A stretch of DNA of 64,000 nt from CAIJMU01 sp035530275 (GTDB lineage: Bacteria > Spirochaetota > Spirochaetia > Treponematales > Rectinemataceae). The stretch lies in the NCBI GenBank assembly GCA_035530275.1, contig DATKVC010000015.1, positions 434,001 to 498,000 on the forward strand, given 5' to 3'. The notes beneath the pieces are model-generated. The model saw nothing but the letters and a program-made list of their open reading frames with translations, made no database searches and was not told the DNA's origin. Shown here piece by piece: positions 8,803 to 17,659 of this stretch. A program made the position numbers and the translations under genes. Every line of letters starts with the position of its first letter. The first letter of the stretch is position 1.

Positions 8803-10299
8803 TCAGCCCTTTAGTCCAAGCACCTCATTGTTCTTCGCGCGGACGCTCGCGTGGAGGGCTTTGTCCTTGGCGAGGGACAGGCCGTAGGAGGCCATGAGGC
8901 GCTTGAAGGTGGCCTGCCAGGCGGGGCTCTTGGCGCGGTCGGCGAAGCACTTTTCGATGAGCTTGACCATCGTGGGGACGGCGGTGGAGGCGCCCGGCGA
9001 GGCGCCGAGAAGGGCGGCGATCGAGCCGTCGGCCGCGGAGACGACCTCGGTGCCGAACTCGATCTTGCCGCCGCCGTGCTCGGCGTCGGGCTTCATGATC
9101 TGCACGCGCTGGCCGGCGATGGCGAGGCTCCAGTCCTCGGCCTTGGCCTCGGGGAAGTAGTCGCGGAGGGACTTCATGCGGGCGTCGTTGTTCTGGAGGA
9201 CCTGGCCGACGAGGTAGCCGACGAGGCCGAGGTTGCGGAGGCCGGCCGAGGCGAGGACGAGGAGGTTCGATGGTTTGACCGAGCCGGGAAGGTCCCAATA
9301 GGAACCTTCTTTCAGGAACTTGGTGGAGAAGCCGGCGTAGGGTCCGAAGAGGAGGCTGCGCTTGCCGTCGATGATGCGGGTGTCGAGGTGGGGCACGGAC
9401 ATGGGCGGGGCGCCGACGGCGGCCTTGCCGTAGACCTTGGCCTCGTGGCGGGCGATGACCTCGGGCTTGGCGCAGACGAGCCACTGGCCGGAGATGGGGA
9501 AGCCGCCGTAGCCCTTGCCCTCGGGGATGCCGGACTTGAGGAGGAGGGGGAGGGCACCGCCGCCGGCGCCGAGGAAGACGAACTTCGCCCTGATCTCCTC
9601 GCTGCCGCCGCCCTTCCGTTTTTTCGCGACGAGGCGCCAGGTGCCGTCGGCCTCGCGCGTGACGTCGGTGATCGCGGTGCCGAGGTCCATCGAGAAATTG
9701 CCGCTCTTTTGGAGGGCGTCGAAAAAGGCCTTGGTGAGGGAGCCGAAGTCTATGTCGGAGCCGCGGTCGACGCGGGTGGCGGCGTAAGGGACGCCGTTTT
9801 CGCGGCCCTGCATGGTGAGGGGCGCCCACTCGGCGAGCTTCGCGCGATCCTCGCTGTAGTCCATCGAGGCGAAGAAATGGTGGGCGTGGAGGGCCTCATG
9901 GCGGGCGCGGAGGTAGGCGACGTCGGACTGGCCGAGGACGAGGCTCATATGGGGGCAGGGGTTCATGAAGGTGGAGGGCTTGGGGAGCCGTCCCGCGGAG
10001 ACGAGGCTCGACCAGAACTGGAGGGAGACTTCGAACTGCTCGTTGATGCTGAAGGCCTTGGTCGGATCGACGCCGCCCTCGGGTTTGGCGGGGGTGTAGT
10101 TGAGTTCGCAGTTCGCCGCGTGACCCGTGCCCGCGTTGTTCATCGGGTCGGTGCTCTCGAGGGCGACGGCGTCGAGGCGCTCGAAGGTCCTGATGGTGAG
10201 GCCGGGGTCGAGTTCCCTGAGGAGCATGCCGAGGGTGGCGCTGTGGATGCCCGCCCCGACGAGGGCAACATCGACAGCCGAACTGGGTCGTGAAGACAT
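8803..10299 (-). CDS. mqo: Malate:quinone oxidoreductase
   Basis: FAD-dependent, membrane-associated enzyme that oxidises malate to oxaloacetate and reduces quinone; 498 residues, the usual length. The FAD Rossmann motif is near the N-terminus (VALVGAGIHSATLG). Other family hallmarks are ESTDPMNNAGTGHAA, the internal GVPYAATRVDRGSDIDFG and QRVQIMKPD followed by GGKIEFGTEVV. The frame extends upstream, but ATG at 10299 has an AAAGAGG site five to six bases before it and starts the conserved fold, so it was chosen. Its presence indicates a quinone-linked respiratory chain, in line with the NDH-2 gene at 26851. Confidence 0.94.
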   Translation of the reverse strand: MSSRPSSAVDVALVGAGIHSATLGMLLRELDPGLTIRTFERLDAVALESTDPMNNAGTGHAANCELNYTPAKPEGGVDPTKAFSINEQFEVSLQFWSSLVSAGRLPKPSTFMNPCPHMSLVLGQSDVAYLRARHEALHAHHFFASMDYSEDRAKLAEWAPLTMQGRENGVPYAATRVDRGSDIDFGSLTKAFFDALQKSGNFSMDLGTAITDVTREADGTWRLVAKKRKGGGSEEIRAKFVFLGAGGGALPLLLKSGIPEGKGYGGFPISGQWLVCAKPEVIARHEAKVYGKAAVGAPPMSVPHLDTRIIDGKRSLLFGPYAGFSTKFLKEGSYWDLPGSVKPSNLLVLASAGLRNLGLVGYLVGQVLQNNDARMKSLRDYFPEAKAEDWSLAIAGQRVQIMKPDAEHGGGKIEFGTEVVSAADGSIAALLGASPGASTAVPTMVKLIEKCFADRAKSPAWQATFKRLMASYGLSLAKDKALHASVRAKNNEVLGLKG

Positions 10300-10485
10300 A
10301 TATGCCTCTTTGGGTATGGATGGATCCAGGTCCGGGGACTTTCTATCCCCGGAGCATAGTAAAAACAGTATCCCTCCCCTTTTGGGTTTCGTCAAAGGGG
10401 GAAAAGTGCACGAATAGGGAAAAAGGGCCGAAGGAAGGGTAGGTGGGGCCTCGGCAGGCCGAGACCCTGGCCGCGAGGCGGGAAT
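10300..10485. other. Leader region upstream of mqo
   Basis: A noncoding stretch between the response-regulator stop and the mqo start. It holds a perfect 7-bp hairpin (CCGGGGA 10332-10338, TCCCCGG 10346-10352) 33-53 bases before the mqo start codon, and a second complementary pair (CCCCTTT / AAAGGGG) around 10377-10400. These might shape the mqo 5' UTR or end transcription of the upstream gene. No riboswitch class was recognised. Confidence 0.4.
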
Positions 10486-10890
10486 TCAGACTTTCTGCGC
10501 GAAACCGAGGCGGGTGAGTTCGTCGTCGATGTTTTTCCGCGAAATGGGTTTGACGAGGTAGCTTGTCGCCCCGCCTTCGTTGTAGGCCTTGATGACGGTG
10601 TGCGGGTCTTCGAGGATCGAGGTCATGACGATGCGGGTCTCTTCCAGCGTCTTGACCTTCCAGTCGGCCTCGGTGGCGCGAAGCTCGCGCAGGGCCTCGT
10701 GGCCGCTCATGCCCGGCATCACGATGTCGAGAAAGACGATGTCGTAGGGATCGCCGCTTTCGATCGCGTTCCTGAAGGCCTCGATGCAGGCCATGGCGTC
10801 GGCGACCGCGTCCACCTCTCCCCAGGGTTCGAGGTACTTCTCGAGAGTTCTTCTGCTCGGCGAATCGTCGTCCACGACCAAGATCCTCAT
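10486..10890 (-). CDS. Single-domain response regulator (CheY-like)
   Basis: A stand-alone receiver domain of 134 residues with no output domain. The acidic pocket (VVDDDSPSRR), the phospho-acceptor Asp in IVFLDIVMPGMSG, a conserved Thr/Ser switch region (IVMTS) and the Lys in SYLVKPIS are all present, so it should be phosphorylated by a histidine kinase. The start at 10890 is supported by a GGAGGG site six bases upstream; an upstream in-frame ATG has no such site. The variant insertion after the D-site helix (EADWKVKTLEETR) is typical of stand-alone regulators acting on diguanylate cyclases or kinases, but no partner is adjacent. Confidence 0.92.
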   Translation of the reverse strand: MRILVVDDDSPSRRTLEKYLEPWGEVDAVADAMACIEAFRNAIESGDPYDIVFLDIVMPGMSGHEALRELRATEADWKVKTLEETRIVMTSILEDPHTVIKAYNEGGATSYLVKPISRKNIDDELTRLGFAQKV

Positions 10891-10983
10891 CGGTCCCTCC
10901 AGAAAGGCATTGTACATCGAAGCGGGCGGCTGTCAATGAAAGGTAAGGGCAGGATATCGCCGGAAACGCGGCTTTCTCGTCGA

Positions 10984-13137
10984 TCAAGCAGGGCGGATTT
11001 TTCCGCTCGCCCGTGCCTTTACGATGGTTTCGACGAGGATGCGCGAAGGCCTGGAGGGGGAGGCATGGGCTCCCGTGTCGCCGGCGCCGCCGCCGCCGCC
11101 TTCGACGATTCCCGTCGTGATGTCGGCCTCGTTAGCCTCGACCCGAAGTTCGACAGCGGCGTCGGCGGCGCCGCGCCTGACAGCCTCGCCGAGGGCGAGC
11201 TCGGCTGCCCTCGCCTTCGCCCACTCGAGGGCCTCTTCGAGCTCGACGAAGCTTCGGTTCTCCTCGGAGGAATAGGCGAGGTAGCCGGTGACGCCCGAGA
11301 TCGTGTAGCGCGGCCGGATGAGGACGCTCGCCTCGGCCAGCACATTGCCGGTGATCGCGCCCACGGCGTTGGCGACGCCGGCGTCGGGGGGCACCACGAA
11401 CTCGGCGCCCAGGGCGCGGGCGACCTCGGGGAGGAAGACGTGGATGGGCGCCCCGATGCCGACGAGGCTCGCCGAGGTCGTGAAGGCGCTGCCGAGGAAG
11501 GCTCCGGCGTCCGACTCGCCGGCGGCATCCGACGCGCGGCCCGCGCCCGACTGGCCGGCGAAGCCCGACCGCATCGCCGGAGCCTGTCCCTCCCGGGCTC
11601 GACCCTCTCTGTAGCTTTTCTTGAGGAGGCGTTCGAGCTGGCGCGAAATGCCGCCCTTGAGGAGGCTGCCGTCCTCGTCCTCCATCAGGGCCCGCACGAT
11701 GGCGCAATACAAGCGTTCACGCGCGTTTTCGTAGACCCGCTCGACGACCTCGTCGATGCCGGAGCCGATCTGGCGCGCCATGATGGCCGCCCCGATCGCG
11801 GCCGCCTCCGCGTTCCATGCGTCGAAGTCGCCCCTGATGTGCATGATGTCGGTCGGGGTGAGGGCGCAGCGCATAATGGCTCCGTGCTGCTCGAGGCGCT
11901 TGGTCCTGAGCGCGATGACCGAGCCCCCCGTCGCGTCGGCGAGCCTGGATATGTCGAGGGGGCCGCCCCGCAGGGCCCTGACGATGCCGCGCTCGGTATC
12001 GTCGTACCAGGTATCATCCGAGACGTCGCGCACGAGGTAGAGGAATTCGCAGAGGGGGAGCTCGTCGCGCCGGCCCTGGTCGCGGAGCTCCTTGAGCCGG
12101 CCGAGGGTCGCGGGCCAGCGGCTCGCCATCCACGAAAGGGGGGCGGCCCGCGCAGGCCCGATGCCGAGATCGTTCTCGGCCGTGTGCCGAACGATGCTGT
12201 CGCCGCCCAGGCCGATCGTGTCGATGGAGACCGAGGGAATGCCCGTGCGCCAGGAGCCCACATGGGCTCCTTCGAGGGCGAGCCTCGGCAGGCCCTTCCT
12301 GACGACGGCGATGTCGCTCGTCGTGCCGCCCATGTCGATGACGACGCAGTCCTTCTTTCCGGAGAGGTGAAGGCCGCCGGCGACGCTCGCGGCCGGGCCG
12401 GAGAGGAGGGTTTCGACGGGCCTGCCGCGGGCGAATTCCTCGGACATCAGGCTCCCGTCGCCGCGCACGATCACGAGGGGGGCGGCTATGTCCAGGCGCG
12501 AGAGGCTCTTGCCGACGGCGTCGAGAAAATCGTTGATAATTGGCATGAGATGCGCGTTGAGGAGGGCGCTCGCCGCGCGTTTGAGCGAATTGACCTCGGC
12601 GGTGAGCTCGTGGCCAGAGACCGTCGGAAGGCCCGTCCAGCCGGCGAGGAGCTCCTTCGCCTTCTTCTCGCTTTCGGGATTGCGGATGCCCCAGAGCTCG
12701 ACGACGGCGAAGGCGTCGGTCGCGCCCGAGCGCTCGAGCACGGCTTTCCGCAGGGCCTCCCAATCCGGTTCCGCCTTGAGGGTCCCCTGCTGGTCGTGGC
12801 CGCCGTCGAGGAAGACGATCTCGCGCTCGGGGGGCAGGCCGTATTCCTTGCCGTAGTCCGCGACGATCTCCCGGTCGCAGCCGATCAGGACGAGGGTGGC
12901 CCTCCCGCCCTTGCCCTCGACGCAGGCGTTGGTGGCGAGGGTCGTCGAAAGCGAGACGAGTCCCACCTCGCCCAGGAGGTCGGGAGGAAGGCCCTCGATC
13001 GCGCCTTCGATGCCGAGGGAGAGGTCCTCCTTGACCGTGACGGACTTCGCCGAGGCGAGTAGTACGCCCGCGTCGAGGTCGAAGAGCACCGCGTCGGTAT
13101 AGGTGCCCCCCGTGTCGATGCCGAGGCCGCGGTTCAC
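10984..13137 (-). CDS. Hydantoinase/oxoprolinase family protein
   Basis: A 717-residue ATP-dependent amidohydrolase-like protein of the HyuA/oxoprolinase family. It opens with the actin-like phosphate loop GLGIDTGGTYTDAVLFD, and a second nucleotide-fold signature occurs at VIDMGGTTSDIAVV near residue 270. A C-terminal stretch (AEFVVPPDAGVANAVGAITG) matches the family end. A low-complexity insertion lies near residues 500-535 (RAREGQAPAMRSGFAGQS). No HyuB partner is adjacent, which is common for short HyuA-only forms. It starts 53 bp downstream of the acyl-CoA ligase stop and may be co-transcribed. The true substrate is unknown. Confidence 0.88.
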   Translation of the reverse strand: MNRGLGIDTGGTYTDAVLFDLDAGVLLASAKSVTVKEDLSLGIEGAIEGLPPDLLGEVGLVSLSTTLATNACVEGKGGRATLVLIGCDREIVADYGKEYGLPPEREIVFLDGGHDQQGTLKAEPDWEALRKAVLERSGATDAFAVVELWGIRNPESEKKAKELLAGWTGLPTVSGHELTAEVNSLKRAASALLNAHLMPIINDFLDAVGKSLSRLDIAAPLVIVRGDGSLMSEEFARGRPVETLLSGPAASVAGGLHLSGKKDCVVIDMGGTTSDIAVVRKGLPRLALEGAHVGSWRTGIPSVSIDTIGLGGDSIVRHTAENDLGIGPARAAPLSWMASRWPATLGRLKELRDQGRRDELPLCEFLYLVRDVSDDTWYDDTERGIVRALRGGPLDISRLADATGGSVIALRTKRLEQHGAIMRCALTPTDIMHIRGDFDAWNAEAAAIGAAIMARQIGSGIDEVVERVYENARERLYCAIVRALMEDEDGSLLKGGISRQLERLLKKSYREGRAREGQAPAMRSGFAGQSGAGRASDAAGESDAGAFLGSAFTTSASLVGIGAPIHVFLPEVARALGAEFVVPPDAGVANAVGAITGNVLAEASVLIRPRYTISGVTGYLAYSSEENRSFVELEEALEWAKARAAELALGEAVRRGAADAAVELRVEANEADITTGIVEGGGGGAGDTGAHASPSRPSRILVETIVKARASGKIRPA

Positions 13138-13190
13138 GTCGCCCTCTCCCTTCGCCCGGCCCGGGGCCCCATTCAGGTTTGCGCCATCGC

Positions 13191-14888
13191 TCAGGTCTTC
13201 GCGACGGCGAAGCGCTTCACCTTCTTCGTCGTCGTCATCTCGAGGGCCTCGGCGAGGACCGTGGTCCTGGCGATGCGCTGGTAGGGGAGGAGGCCCTCGT
13301 TGATCGTCGCGACGATCTCCTCGACGCGGCGCGCCACCTCGGCCCAGTCCCTGCCCTTGGCGAAGTCGTCGGTGGGATGGACGATGGCCTCGATCTCCTC
13401 GGCAGCCGAGGAGGCGTCGGGCGCGAAGCCGCGGACGAGGACCTGGTCGACCTCCTCGAAGAGCTGGAAGCGTTCCTCGATCTCCTCGGGATAGACGTTC
13501 TTGCCCCCCTCGGTGACGATGAGGTTCTTGGCCCTCCCGGTGAGATAGACATAGTTCTCATCATCGATCCAGCCGATGTCGCCGGTCTTGAACCAGCCGT
13601 CCTCGGTGAAGACCTTGGCCGTCTCCTCCGGGGCGCGGAAATAGCCCTGCATCACCATCGGGCCCTTTACCGCTATCTCCCCGCGGCCCTCGGCGTCGGG
13701 CTCGAGAAGCCTGGCCTGGACGCCGGGGACGAGCTTGCCGACCGAGGTTTCCTTGTAATGCTCGACGGGGTTGAGGGTGAGGATGGGCGAGGTCTCGGTG
13801 AGGCCGTAGCCCTGGATGAAGTCGATGCCGAGCTGGTTGTAGCGCCTGAACACCGAGGGCGCGAGGGGGCCGCCGCCGGAGATGCAGATGCGGATCGTGC
13901 GGAGGCTGGCCTTGTCGAGGACGGCTCCGAAGAGGCTCTTGCCAGGATTGACGCCCGTGGTCTTCTTGATCAGGCCGGAGACCGCCATGAGGAAGCCGAG
14001 GACGCCGCTCACAATTGGGCCCTTCTCCCGGATGCCCTTCATGATGCCCGCGAGCACCTTGTTGAAGAGGAGGGGCACGCCGAGGAGCATCGTGATCTTG
14101 GCTTCCTTGAGGTCGTGGAGGATGCGGCTCGTCGCCATCGATCGGCCGAAGACCACCTCCGCGCCGACGGAGATCGCCTCGATGAAGACGGCGAGCATCG
14201 TGTAGGAGTGGTGGAGGGGGAGGAGGGCGTAGAAGACGTCGGTGGGGAAGAGGCCGAGATTGGCCTGGGCGAGAAAGCAGTCGGCGACGAGATTGCGGTG
14301 CGAGAGCATGACCCCCTTGGGCGTGCCCGTCGTGCCCGAGGTGAAGAGGATGGCCGCCGTCTCTTCCACCGAGCGCTTGACGCGGGCGATGGGCTCCGGT
14401 GCGGCGACCTCGTATATGTAGGCGGGCTTTTTGCGCGACAGCGAATAGATGGCGGCGAGGCCGAAGCCGCCCGCCTTGACCTCGTCGTACTTCTCCTCGT
14501 CGACGAAGGCTGCCTTGGCGTCGGCGGCCGCGATGAGGTTGGCGGTCTCCTCCTTGCGGAGCTGGGCGTCGATGGGCACGACGATGGCGCCGGCCTGGAG
14601 GGCCGCGAACCAGGCGACGGCCCATTCGGGCCCGTTCTTGCCGGTGACGACCACGCGGTCGCCGGGGAGGACCCCGTCGGCCACGAGGCGCGCGGCTACC
14701 CGGCCGATGTAGGCGGCCGCCTCGGCGTAGCTCAGGCTGACGCGGTCGGGGTCGTAGACGGTAAAGCACTGCCTCGAGCCGTGGCGCTCCGTCGTGATGG
14801 CGAAGAGCTCGGGCAGGCTGGGCCATTCGCCCTCGAAGAGGCGGCCGCGGTATTCGTCGAGGAAGGCGTGGGGAAGGGGGGATGGCAT
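13191..14888 (-). CDS. Long-chain acyl-CoA ligase (AMP-forming)
   Basis: A 565-residue ANL-superfamily enzyme that activates fatty acids to acyl-CoA through an acyl-AMP. Motifs in order: the P-loop FTSGTTGTPKGVMLSHRN, GYGLTETSP, GEIAVKGPMVMQGYF, and the hinge/catalytic part WFKTGDIGWID then GRAKNLIVTEGGKNVYPEEIE. The frame extends 89 codons further upstream, but that stretch is only the minisatellite read as protein. ATG 14888 has a GGAGG site six to seven bases ahead and starts the conserved fold. It heads a minus-strand run with the hydantoinase-family gene. Confidence 0.94.
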   Translation of the reverse strand: MPSPLPHAFLDEYRGRLFEGEWPSLPELFAITTERHGSRQCFTVYDPDRVSLSYAEAAAYIGRVAARLVADGVLPGDRVVVTGKNGPEWAVAWFAALQAGAIVVPIDAQLRKEETANLIAAADAKAAFVDEEKYDEVKAGGFGLAAIYSLSRKKPAYIYEVAAPEPIARVKRSVEETAAILFTSGTTGTPKGVMLSHRNLVADCFLAQANLGLFPTDVFYALLPLHHSYTMLAVFIEAISVGAEVVFGRSMATSRILHDLKEAKITMLLGVPLLFNKVLAGIMKGIREKGPIVSGVLGFLMAVSGLIKKTTGVNPGKSLFGAVLDKASLRTIRICISGGGPLAPSVFRRYNQLGIDFIQGYGLTETSPILTLNPVEHYKETSVGKLVPGVQARLLEPDAEGRGEIAVKGPMVMQGYFRAPEETAKVFTEDGWFKTGDIGWIDDENYVYLTGRAKNLIVTEGGKNVYPEEIEERFQLFEEVDQVLVRGFAPDASSAAEEIEAIVHPTDDFAKGRDWAEVARRVEEIVATINEGLLPYQRIARTTVLAEALEMTTTKKVKRFAVAKT

Positions 14889-14954
14889 GAAAACCTCCGG
14901 CAAAGACGTTAACGAAGCATCGTGCAAGACTATCGACGCGGGGAGGGCAGCGCA

Positions 14955-15416
14955 AGTCGAGGGAAGGGCGGGTAGGGGAATCGGAAGGGGGCGTAGGAAA
15001 GGCGGAAGGCCAGGTAGGAGAAGGGGTAGGGCGAGTAGGAGAGGCGGGAAGTCACGTAGGGGAAGAGGAGGGGCGCGTAGGAGAAGGGGAAGAGCGCGTA
15101 GGGGAAGCGGAAAGGCGAGTAGGGAAAGTGGAAGGGCACGTAGGAGAAGGGGCAAGGCGCGTAGGAGAAGTGGAAGGGCGCGTAGGAGCGGCGGAAGGGC
15201 GCGTAGGAGAAGAGGAAGGCCGGGGTGGCGAGAGAGAAGGGCAGGGTGGCGAGGCGGAAGGGCGGGGTGGCGAGGCGGATGGCCGGGGTGGCGAGGCGGA
15301 AGGGCAGGGTGGCGAGGTGGAAGGGCAGGGTAGAGAGGCAGAAGGGCGGGGTGGCGAGACAGAAGGGCGGGGTGGCGAGGCGGAAGGGCGGGGTGGCGAG
15401 ACAGAAGGGCGGGATG
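14955..15416. repeat. 21-bp minisatellite, about 22 units
   Basis: Degenerate tandem repeat with an exact 21-base period. The first unit is 14955-14975, and 21 further units run 14976-15416 without a gap. Units in the left half end in CGTAG or AGTAG (consensus like GAGAAGNGGAAGGGCGCGTAG). Units in the right half end in GGGTG (consensus GCGAGGCGGAAGGGCGGGGTG). The plus strand is almost purely G/A, so G-quadruplex or triplex structure is possible. Because 21 is a multiple of three, long spurious open frames run through both strands. It lies directly upstream of the acyl-CoA ligase start. Three more units of the same family occur at 24030-24092. Confidence 0.95.
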
Positions 15417-15609
15417 CTCGGGGGATTGTCATCAGACCTCGGAGCGAGACGGGGCAGGCCCACACCGATCGAAGCGGTTGTCGAGCCGATCCTGGGAGTG
15501 ACTGCGACGTCGCGCAATTTGCGCGGCGCGAGCAGGTTCCTTGAGATGCGCGGTACGGCAATAGCGGCGACGACTTACTGTCGGTATACTTCAGGAAGAG
15601 GAGGTACGG
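15417..15609. promoter_or_regulatory. Upstream region of the MNT gene
   Basis: This spacer holds a 15-bp near-perfect palindrome (CGCGCAA-T-TTGCGCG, 15511-15525), a possible operator. A good -10 hexamer TATACT lies at 15585-15590, about 20 bases before the start codon, with GAGGAGG between them. No clear -35 box was found. The assignment as promoter is inference. Confidence 0.4.
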
Positions 15610-15921
15610 ATGCAGCTTGACCCGGCTACGAGAAGGGCCATCGAAAAGACTCGAACCGAAGTCGGAGCGAGCGAGGCCATCCTCTTTGGCTCGAGGGCGC
15701 GCGGCGAGGCGGCTAATGATAGCGATGCCGATCTCTGTTTTATTTTCCGGACTTTCCCAGACGATCCCTTCGAGCTCATATACCGTATTCGTCGTTCTAT
15801 CCACGCAGAGGTCTCCGCGGCCCTCGATGTACTCGTGTATGAACAGTCCGTTTTCGAGCGTTGTGCTTCCCGTCGCAACTCCTTTGAGAGCGTCATCAAG
15901 AACGAGGGGGTGATCCTCTGA
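15610..15921 (+). CDS. MNT-type minimal nucleotidyltransferase
   Basis: A 103-residue protein of the minimal nucleotidyltransferase (MNT) family. The active-site motif is complete: GSRARGEAANDSDADL (residues ~27-42, the G-S and D-x-D signature), with a third acidic position in ALDVLVYE near 72. In known HEPN/MNT modules the MNT protein is the antitoxin and modifies the HEPN RNase toxin encoded next to it. Here no intact HEPN gene follows; only a possible remnant at 15921-16016 is visible. A GAGGAGG site precedes the ATG. It sits directly upstream of the restriction-modification operon. Confidence 0.85.
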   Translation: MQLDPATRRAIEKTRTEVGASEAILFGSRARGEAANDSDADLCFIFRTFPDDPFELIYRIRRSIHAEVSAALDVLVYEQSVFERCASRRNSFESVIKNEGVIL

Positions 15922-16016
15922 GGGACGCCGGCAACCCTGGAACTTGGCTGGAATGCGAGCGAATACGATTCTCCATGCGTCGCATCCTCGCTCACTATCT
16001 CACTGAGAATTCCTGA
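15921..16016 (+). pseudogene. Possible HEPN toxin remnant
   Basis: Immediately after, and slightly overlapping, the MNT stop, a frame of 31 codons reads RDAGNPGTWLECERIRFSM and then ends at TGA. The stretch NPGTWLE followed by an Arg-rich helix resembles the first helix of HEPN partners of MNT proteins, which often begin NPxxWLxRA. The remainder of a ~120-residue HEPN domain is missing. The resemblance is short, so this is a tentative call. Confidence 0.3.
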
Positions 16017-16052
16017 AAACACCAATTACCCATAACTCAAGGAGCAGTTACC

Positions 16053-16139
16053 TTGGCAGCTACATCCCGCGACCTATCCGCCTTCGCCGCCCACTTCGGG
16101 TCCTCCGATAACGGCAACATAAAGCACGGCCGATGCTGA
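16053..16139 (+). CDS. 28-codon leader ORF overlapping hsdM start
   Basis: A TTG-initiated frame begins eight bases after a good AAGGAG site and encodes 28 residues (starting LAATSRDLSAFAAHFG). It ends at a TGA that overlaps the hsdM start codon region (ATGCTGA). hsdM itself has no clear ribosome-binding site, so translation of this leader may deliver ribosomes to hsdM by coupling. It could instead be the ancestral N-terminus of HsdM now out of frame. Confidence 0.35.
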   Translation: MAATSRDLSAFAAHFGSSDNGNIKHGRC

Positions 16140-17659
16140 CCGGTGAACTTCGTACCAAGGTAGACAAGCTCTGGACAACCTTCTGGACGGGCGGCATCGC
16201 CAATCCCCTGACGGTGATCGAGCAGATCTCCTACCTCCTCTTCATCAAGCGCCTGGACGACCTCGAGCTCCGGGCCGAAAAGAAGGCCCAGCGCACGGGC
16301 AGGCCCAATCCCAACCCGACCTTCGGCCCGAAACGGCAGGGACTCCGTTGGTCGCGCTTCTCCCACCTCGAGAGCGAGGAGATGTTCAAGCTCTTCCAGT
16401 CGGAGGTCTTTCCCTTCATCAAGGGCCTCTCCTCCTCGCAGGACTCCAGCTTCGCGCGGGCGATGAAGGACGCCGTCTTCCTCATCCCCAAGCCCTCCCT
16501 CCTCTCCGACGCCGTCGACATGATCGCCGACATCCCCATGGACGACCGCGACACCAAGGGCGATCTCTACGAGTACATGCTCGGCAAGCTCACCACGGCC
16601 GGCACCAACGGGCAGTTCCGCACCCCGCGCCACATCATCAAACTCATGGTCGCGATGACGGAGCCGACCATCGACGACCGCATCTGCGACCCGGCCTGCG
16701 GTACGACGGGATTCCTCGTCGGCTGCATCGAGCAGCTCGTCAAGAATGATCCAGGATTCTTTTCCGCCGAGACGCAAAAACACGTGAACGGACGGCTCTT
16801 CAACGGCTTCGACTTCGACTCGACCATGCTCCGCATCGGCTCGATGAACATGATGCTGCACGGCGTCGAGAATCCCAACGTCCAGTACAAGGACTCCCTG
16901 TCGCGCGACAACGAGGAGGCGGGCGAATACAGCCTCTGTCTCGCCAATCCCCCCTTCAAGGGCAGCCTGGCCGAGGACGAGGTCGCCCCCGATCTCCTCC
17001 GCGTCTGCGACACCAAAAAGACCGAGCTCCTCTTCCTGGCCCTGATGCTCAGGCTCCTCACGCCCGGCGGCCGCTCTGCCGTCATCGTGCCCGACGGCGT
17101 TCTCTTTGGCTCCTCCAAGGCCCACAGGGCCATCAGGAAGGAGCTCGTGGAAAAGCACAAACTCGACGGAGTCGTCTCCCTGCCCTCGGGCGTCTTCAAG
17201 CCCTACGCCGGCGTCTCGACGGCGATCCTCCTCTTTACGAAGACCGGCACCGGCGGCACCGAGGGCGTCTGGTTCTACGACATGGAGGCCGACGGCTGGA
17301 GTCTCGACGACAAGCGCACGCCCCTCCTGAAAGAGGAACTCCTCGGACCCGAACCCGCGCGCAGGCTCAAGGAGGAGGAGCACGGAAAGAACAACCTCCC
17401 CGATGTCCTTTCCCGCTGGAAGAAGCGCGAGAAGAGCGAGACGAAGAATCCCCGCACAGCCCAATCCTTCGTGGTCCCCAAGGCGGAGATTGTCGGGCAG
17501 GACTACGACCTCTCCATCGGCCGCTACAAGGAAGTCGTCCACGAGGCGGTGGAGCACGCGAAGCCGGAAGAGATCCTCGACGAGATAGATGCCATCTCGG
17601 CAGAGATTGCGGCGGAGACGAAGAGGCTCAGGAGGATGCTTGGGGGGGAAGAGGGATGA
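16133..17659 (+). CDS. hsdM: Type I restriction-modification, modification subunit
   Basis: N6-adenine DNA methyltransferase subunit, 508 residues. The N-terminal helical domain reads NPLTVIEQISYLLFIKRLDD. The SAM-binding motif I is DPACGTTGFLVG near residue 185, and the catalytic motif IV is NPPF near 272 (LANPPFKGS). It works with HsdS to methylate the target and with HsdR to cut unmodified DNA. The first codons, LTGELRTKVDKLW, match the usual HsdM start, although the start lacks its own Shine-Dalgarno. It overlaps hsdS by four bases (ATGA). Confidence 0.96.
   Translation: MLTGELRTKVDKLWTTFWTGGIANPLTVIEQISYLLFIKRLDDLELRAEKKAQRTGRPNPNPTFGPKRQGLRWSRFSHLESEEMFKLFQSEVFPFIKGLSSSQDSSFARAMKDAVFLIPKPSLLSDAVDMIADIPMDDRDTKGDLYEYMLGKLTTAGTNGQFRTPRHIIKLMVAMTEPTIDDRICDPACGTTGFLVGCIEQLVKNDPGFFSAETQKHVNGRLFNGFDFDSTMLRIGSMNMMLHGVENPNVQYKDSLSRDNEEAGEYSLCLANPPFKGSLAEDEVAPDLLRVCDTKKTELLFLALMLRLLTPGGRSAVIVPDGVLFGSSKAHRAIRKELVEKHKLDGVVSLPSGVFKPYAGVSTAILLFTKTGTGGTEGVWFYDMEADGWSLDDKRTPLLKEELLGPEPARRLKEEEHGKNNLPDVLSRWKKREKSETKNPRTAQSFVVPKAEIVGQDYDLSIGRYKEVVHEAVEHAKPEEILDEIDAISAEIAAETKRLRRMLGGEEG

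Noticed and set aside
10600..13062. 820-codon plus-strand open frame
   Set aside because: Antisense shadow of the hydantoinase-family gene; Arg/Gly/Ala-rich composition and no motif.
14955..15416. CRISPR array
   Set aside because: The 21-bp units are contiguous with no unique spacers, so it is a minisatellite.
14930..15517. Repeat protein coded by the minisatellite on the minus strand
   Set aside because: Every frame stays open because the unit is 21 bases; there is no ribosome-binding site or signal, and homology starts only at 14888.
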